A stretch of 64,000 bases of DNA. Source: Myxococcus guangdongensis (GTDB lineage: Bacteria; Myxococcota; Myxococcia; Myxococcales; Myxococcaceae). A model generated the notes under the pieces. The model had not been told where the DNA came from, searched no databases, and saw only the letters and a list, made by a program, of their open reading frames with translations. The translations under genes were made by a program, and so were the position numbers. Positions 60,313 through 64,000 of this stretch are shown in pieces (position 1 is the stretch's first letter; every line of letters begins with the position of its first letter). The stretch is taken from assembly GCF_024198255.1 (NCBI RefSeq), contig NZ_JAJVKW010000006.1, positions 124,001 through 188,000 on the forward strand, in the 5' to 3' direction.

Positions 60313-61254
60313 CTACTGGACGCGCCGCAGGTACGCGCCCGGCGCGCACGCGCGCAGTCGCTCCAGCACCGCCTCCGCGCCCTGACGGGACGGGTGGAAG
60401 CTGGCCACCGCCCACTTGTCCCGGGTGAGCCGCCGGAAGTCGTGGGTGTCCACGGTGAGCAGCGATGTGCCCTGGCAGGCCGCTTCCAACGGAGTCTCCG
60501 CCGCGCGAGCATCGGACACGGAGTCCGCCGTGCGGAGGATGACGGCCCACGCTTCCGCGGGCCTCTCCACCACCTTCTTGCGCTCCGCGTCCCACCGCAG
60601 CTCCGAGAGGGCCCAGCTGTCGGCCTGCGCTCCGCCGCCGAGGTCGAGCGTGCGCGAGAACAAGAGCCGGCCGTCCTGCGCCTCCACGCTCGAGGAGGAC
60701 GGCCCCATCCCCTCGCTGCCTTCCCAGGCCCGCTTCACCCCCTGCTCGTCCGCGACGAACAGGGCGTGTTGACGGTGCACATGCTCGAAGCCGCCCTGGT
60801 GGGTGATGAGGAGCGCGGTCGGCCCGCCCGGGAGGTCCACTGCCCGGACCCGGAGATTCCACGAGGTCGACTCCTCGCCACCGCCCCAGTCCCAGCCTCC
60901 TTCCGTCGCCTTCGTCACGTCGCACGTCAGGGCGTCATAGGGCGCGGACAGCGTCGCCGTGCGCTTCGCCGCACCGCCGCGGACGCGCAGCGCGCGCTGT
61001 CCCTGCTTGCACGGCATGGCCACGGCCTCGAGGCCCGGGGTGCTCTCCGCCGAGCCCAACACCAGCTCCTTCGTCGGGGCGGGCGCGGCGCCGATGAGCA
61101 GCACGGCGGTGGCGAGGACTGCGCCCGGATGACGACGGCGCGGCGGCTTGGGAACAGCGGGAACGGACACCGGGGACTCCACGAGAGGCGCTTGCCGCGG
61201 AGTCTGCACGGACTTGCCGTCAGGTGCACCCCGTCCGGGGCCCGAGGACATCAC
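60313..61254 (-). CDS. Unrecognised membrane-anchored or exported protein
   Basis: 313 residues from ATG 61254. A GTG at 61170, preceded by GGAG, would start nearer the hydrophobic segment (285 residues) and is a strong alternative. The hydrophobic stretch 'AVLATAVLLIGAAPA' is probably a signal peptide or anchor. The mature part is beta-rich ('LVLGSAESTPGLEAVAMPC', 'LTCDVTKATEGGWDWGGGEESTSWNLRVRAVDL', 'FVADEQGVKRAWEGSEGMG', 'LLFSRTLDLGG'). The C-terminus contains 'DTHDFRRLTRDKWAVASFHPSRQGAEAVLERLRACAPGAYLRRV'. I do not recognise the family. It lies between the tandem hydrolase (convergent) and the hybrid kinase (33 bp upstream on the same strand). Confidence 0.62.
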   Translation of the reverse strand: MMSSGPGRGAPDGKSVQTPRQAPLVESPVSVPAVPKPPRRRHPGAVLATAVLLIGAAPAPTKELVLGSAESTPGLEAVAMPCKQGQRALRVRGGAAKRTATLSAPYDALTCDVTKATEGGWDWGGGEESTSWNLRVRAVDLPGGPTALLITHQGGFEHVHRQHALFVADEQGVKRAWEGSEGMGPSSSSVEAQDGRLLFSRTLDLGGGAQADSWALSELRWDAERKKVVERPAEAWAVILRTADSVSDARAAETPLEAACQGTSLLTVDTHDFRRLTRDKWAVASFHPSRQGAEAVLERLRACAPGAYLRRVQ

Positions 61255-61287
61255 GGCCCCTGATGGCGCCGGACACGGTGCCTCGGC

Positions 61288-64000
61288 TCAGCTCGTGCCC
61301 TGGCTGGAAGCCCGACGGGGCAGCAGGGCGAAGAACGTCGTGCCCTGACCCTCTCGGGACGTCACGTCGACGGTGCCCCCGTGGGACTCGACGATGTTCT
61401 TCACGATGAAGAGCCCCAGTCCGATGCTGCGCCCCGTGTTGGTGTCCCCCGAGCGGGCGCGCTGGAGCGGACGGAAGAGCCGCTCGCGGGCGTCGTCGGG
61501 AATGGGAGGCCCTTCGTTGTGGACGGACAGGACGACGCGATGTGCTTCGCCGTGGACGCGCACCGTCACGCGCGAGCTCGCGGCACTGTAGTGAAGCGCG
61601 TTGCTCACCAGGTTGCCCAGCATCTGGGCGATGCGGTCCGAATCCCACTCACCGAAGGCGTCCCCGTCCGACTCCACGCGCAGCTCCCGCTCCGGGTGGC
61701 TCATCTGCAGCTCCTCGATGACCTGCTGTGACACATCATGCAGGTCCACCGGTCGCCGGTGGATGGGGAGCCCCCCGCCCAGGCGCACCTGGGTGAAGTC
61801 CAGCAGGTCATGCGTCATCCGCACCGCGCGCTCCGCGGAGGTCTGGATGCGCAGCACCGAGCGCAGGTTGCGCTCGCTGAGCTCCTCGCGCCGGGCCAGC
61901 ACGGACGCGCCCAGCTGAATCGCGCTGAGCGGGTTGCGCAGGTCGTGGCTGACGATGCCGATGAGCTGCTGCTCGAACTCCACGCGCCGACGCGTCTCGG
62001 CCTCCTGCCGCTTCTGCTCGGACAGCTCGTGCGCGATGACGGCCATTCCCACCGGCTGGCCCGTCCGGGCCTGGGTGAGGGTGGAGAGGGCGTAGCGCAC
62101 GGGCAGCCGCGCTCCCGTCCGGAGGTTTCGCGCCTGCAGCTCGCCCTCCCAGCGTCCCTGGGCCGTCACGGCGGGCAGGAGCGTGTCCTGGACGAAGGCG
62201 TGGTCCTCCTCGGGGAAGTAGTCCAGCAGGGACGTGTGGCGCGCCGCCTCCAGCCCCGTCACGCCGAGCATCCGCTGACCGGCCTCGTTGAGATAGGTGA
62301 TGCGGCCCTCGGTGTCGGCGATGCCAATCGCATCCGAGCTCTGCTCCACCACGACGGCCAGCGCCTGCCTCGCCTGCTCGACCTGGCGCTTCTCCTCGCG
62401 CGCCCTGGACACGGCGAGGTTCCCCTCCACGCGCGCGAGCAACTCCCGCGCGGAGAAGGGCTTCACCAGATAGTCATTGGCGCCCGCCTCCAGCCCTTCG
62501 ACGGTGGCCTCCTCGCCCGCGCGGGCGGACAGCAGGATGACGGGGATGTCCGCCGTCATGGGCGAGGCTCGCAGCGCGCGCAGCAACCCGAAGCCATCCA
62601 TCCCCGGCATCATCACGTCACTGAGCACCAGGTCCGGTCGTCGGGCCCGCACCTGCTCCAGCGCCTCGTGTCCGTTGGCGGCCGTCCGCACCGCGTAGCG
62701 TCCGCCCAGGAGGCGCTGGACGTAGTCGCGCATGTCCACGTTGTCGTCCACCAGGAGCACCGTCTCCCTGGCGTGGGACGTCGGGGCTTCACGGCGAGGC
62801 CGAGGGGATGCCTCGTCGTCGGTGACGTCGATGGAGGCCGGGGCCTCGAGCCACGTCTGCGCCTCGCTCACGAAGGCCTGGAGGTGCGTGGCGTGGCCCG
62901 GCTGCTGCGCCGCCAGGTGCTCGGCGGGCAGGTGCGCATGGCCCAAGGGCAACCACACGGTGAAGGTGCTGCCATGTCCCTCCACGCTGCGCACGGTGAG
63001 CCTCCCGCCGTGCAGCTTCACCAGCTCCTGCACCAGCGCGAGCCCGATGCCGCTGCCCTCGTAGCTGCGGCCGCGCGCGCCCTGCACGCGGTGGAAGCGC
63101 TCGAAGATGCGCGGCAGCTCCGCCTCGGGGATGCCGGTGCCCGTGTCCGTCACCGACACCTCCACTCCGTCGTCCTTCGCCGCGCACGCGACGCGAATCT
63201 CTCCGGCGAGGGTGAACTTGAAGGCATTGGAGAGCAGGTTGAGGACGACCTTCTCCCACAGCTCGCGGTCCACCCAGACGGGCTGGGGGAGGGGCTGACA
63301 CGACACGACGAGCTTCAGGCCGGAGCGCTCCACGGTGGAGCGGAAGGCGCTGGCCAGGTCCGCGGTGAGCGCGCCCAGGTTCGTGGGCGCGAAGGCGGCC
63401 CGCGTCCGGCCCGCTTCGATGCGTGAGAAGTCGAGCAGCGTGTTGACCAGCTTCAAGAGCCGCAGCCCGTTGCGGTGCACCGTCTCCTGGCGATGACGCT
63501 GGTGGGGGCCCAGCGGCTCCTCGGCGTCGCGCAGGCCGTCCTCCACCGGGCCCAGCATCAACGTGAGCGGCGTGCGGAACTCGTGCGACACATTGCTGAA
63601 GAAGGTCGTCTTGGCGCGGTCCAACTCGGCCAGGGCCTCCGTGCGGCGGCGCTCCTCGTCGCGGGCCCGCGCGGTGGCCACCGCCGTCGTCACGCCAATG
63701 GCCACCAGCTCCAGGAAGCGGCGATAGGCCTCGTCCAGCGCCCGACGGGGGCTGATGCCCAACACCAGGAAGCCCAGGGGCAGGGCATGTCCGGGCCGGG
63801 GCATGGGCAGCACCATCACGGACGTGGTGGCCTCGGGCCAGGGGCCTCCGGGCAGCGCGTCCAGGGCCTCGGGGAGCTGCTCGAGGCGCAGCGCCTCCGC
63901 GGTGCGCGCCACGCTTGCCAGGGGCCAGGTGTCGGGGCGGGGCGCTTCATCCAGGGGGATTCTGGCGGGGGCAGCGCGGCTGTCCGAGGGCAGGCCGCTG
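61288..64000 (-). CDS. Hybrid sensor histidine kinase with two kinase cores (5' end missing)
   Basis: The frame stays open to the right edge, so the N-terminus is outside; 904 codons are visible. In order: end of a GAF-like sensor ('SVMVLPMPRP', 'GFLVLGISPRRALDEAYRRFLELVA'), HisKA one with phospho-acceptor His in 'FFSNVSHEFRTPLTLM', HATPase ('VVLNLLSNAFKFT', 'DTGTGIPE', 'SGIGLALV'), a receiver domain ('VLLVDDN', phospho-Asp in 'LVLSDVMMPGMDG', Lys in 'DYLVKPFS'), a PAS domain ('SDAIGIADTEGRITYLNEAGQRMLG'), HisKA two with His in 'IGIVSHDLRNPLSAI', and a second HATPase ('NLVSNALHYSA', 'SIGLGLFIVKN'). All catalytic residues look intact. Such multi-core kinases run branched phosphorelays in myxobacteria. 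Its partners are not in the window. Confidence 0.9.
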   Translation of the reverse strand, partial: SGLPSDSRAAPARIPLDEAPRPDTWPLASVARTAEALRLEQLPEALDALPGGPWPEATTSVMVLPMPRPGHALPLGFLVLGISPRRALDEAYRRFLELVAIGVTTAVATARARDEERRRTEALAELDRAKTTFFSNVSHEFRTPLTLMLGPVEDGLRDAEEPLGPHQRHRQETVHRNGLRLLKLVNTLLDFSRIEAGRTRAAFAPTNLGALTADLASAFRSTVERSGLKLVVSCQPLPQPVWVDRELWEKVVLNLLSNAFKFTLAGEIRVACAAKDDGVEVSVTDTGTGIPEAELPRIFERFHRVQGARGRSYEGSGIGLALVQELVKLHGGRLTVRSVEGHGSTFTVWLPLGHAHLPAEHLAAQQPGHATHLQAFVSEAQTWLEAPASIDVTDDEASPRPRREAPTSHARETVLLVDDNVDMRDYVQRLLGGRYAVRTAANGHEALEQVRARRPDLVLSDVMMPGMDGFGLLRALRASPMTADIPVILLSARAGEEATVEGLEAGANDYLVKPFSARELLARVEGNLAVSRAREEKRQVEQARQALAVVVEQSSDAIGIADTEGRITYLNEAGQRMLGVTGLEAARHTSLLDYFPEEDHAFVQDTLLPAVTAQGRWEGELQARNLRTGARLPVRYALSTLTQARTGQPVGMAVIAHELSEQKRQEAETRRRVEFEQQLIGIVSHDLRNPLSAIQLGASVLARREELSERNLRSVLRIQTSAERAVRMTHDLLDFTQVRLGGGLPIHRRPVDLHDVSQQVIEELQMSHPERELRVESDGDAFGEWDSDRIAQMLGNLVSNALHYSAASSRVTVRVHGEAHRVVLSVHNEGPPIPDDARERLFRPLQRARSGDTNTGRSIGLGLFIVKNIVESHGGTVDVTSREGQGTTFFALLPRRASSQGTS

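Noticed and set aside
1-64000. CRISPR arrays, tRNA or rRNA genes, IS elements, prophage integration sites
   Set aside because: I found no regularly spaced repeats with unique spacers, no transposase or integrase motifs and no tRNA-like cloverleaf in reading the sequence; a dedicated scan could still detect a missed tRNA.

Overview
The window is high-GC DNA (third codon positions are mostly G or C) from a myxobacterium, most likely of the Myxococcaceae/Archangiaceae type. The evidence is the dense set of lipoproteins with Asp-Ala-Gly or Pro-Asp-Ala-Gly linkers, a MYXO-CTERM-like tail on a 1841-residue surface protein, an ADYC-family protein, RCC1-repeat lipoproteins, a Ser/Thr kinase with TPR-like tail, an FHA-type sigma-54 activator, an ADOP-type orphan permease and a multi-domain hybrid histidine kinase. 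I see no tRNA, rRNA, CRISPR array, transposase or integrase.

Layout. 1-1.6 kb: the 3' part of a DUF1998 protein of DrmB (DISARM defence) type, cut by the left edge. 2-5.5 kb: two adjacent genes sharing a domain of exactly seven 37-residue repeats, the first fused to an SGNH hydrolase. 5.7-8.3 kb: a small Cys-rich lipoprotein and a decapitated paralogue of it, flanking an opposed multi-pass membrane protein. 8.3-22 kb: mostly secreted or lipid-anchored proteins (PPC-like repeats, a beta-barrel, the giant DGT/HYR protein, a HEIGH metalloprotease, a DUF1579-like protein, a lipase-like protein). 22.3-28.5 kb: a Ser/Thr kinase behind a good sigma-54 promoter match, an ADYC lipoprotein and an FHA sigma-54 activator. 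28.5-45 kb: RCC1 propeller lipoproteins, three hydrolase-like genes, small lipoproteins, an ADOP permease, a JAMM-like lipoprotein and others, with strong hairpins between several convergent gene pairs.

45-52.6 kb is the stand-out region: a four-gene operon encoding a SNF2 helicase, a MotA-like protein with a long cytoplasmic tail, a MotB/OmpA-like protein and an EH_Signature-like protein. This is a Zorya type I anti-phage system (ZorD, ZorA, ZorB, ZorC) with the helicase moved to the front. It is preceded by a divergent 37-codon peptide gene with a structured leader and by a cluster of overlapping palindromes.

52.7-64 kb: a membrane-anchored repeat protein, an ABC importer operon of NMT1/THI5 type (ATPase, permease, lipoprotein), a secreted protein with two tandem alpha/beta-hydrolase domains, an unrecognised membrane-anchored protein and a two-core hybrid histidine kinase cut by the right edge. 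Functionally the window combines surface/secreted accessory proteins, phosphorylation-based regulation and two defence systems about 44 kb apart. All assignments come from reading motifs and architecture; no database search was run.
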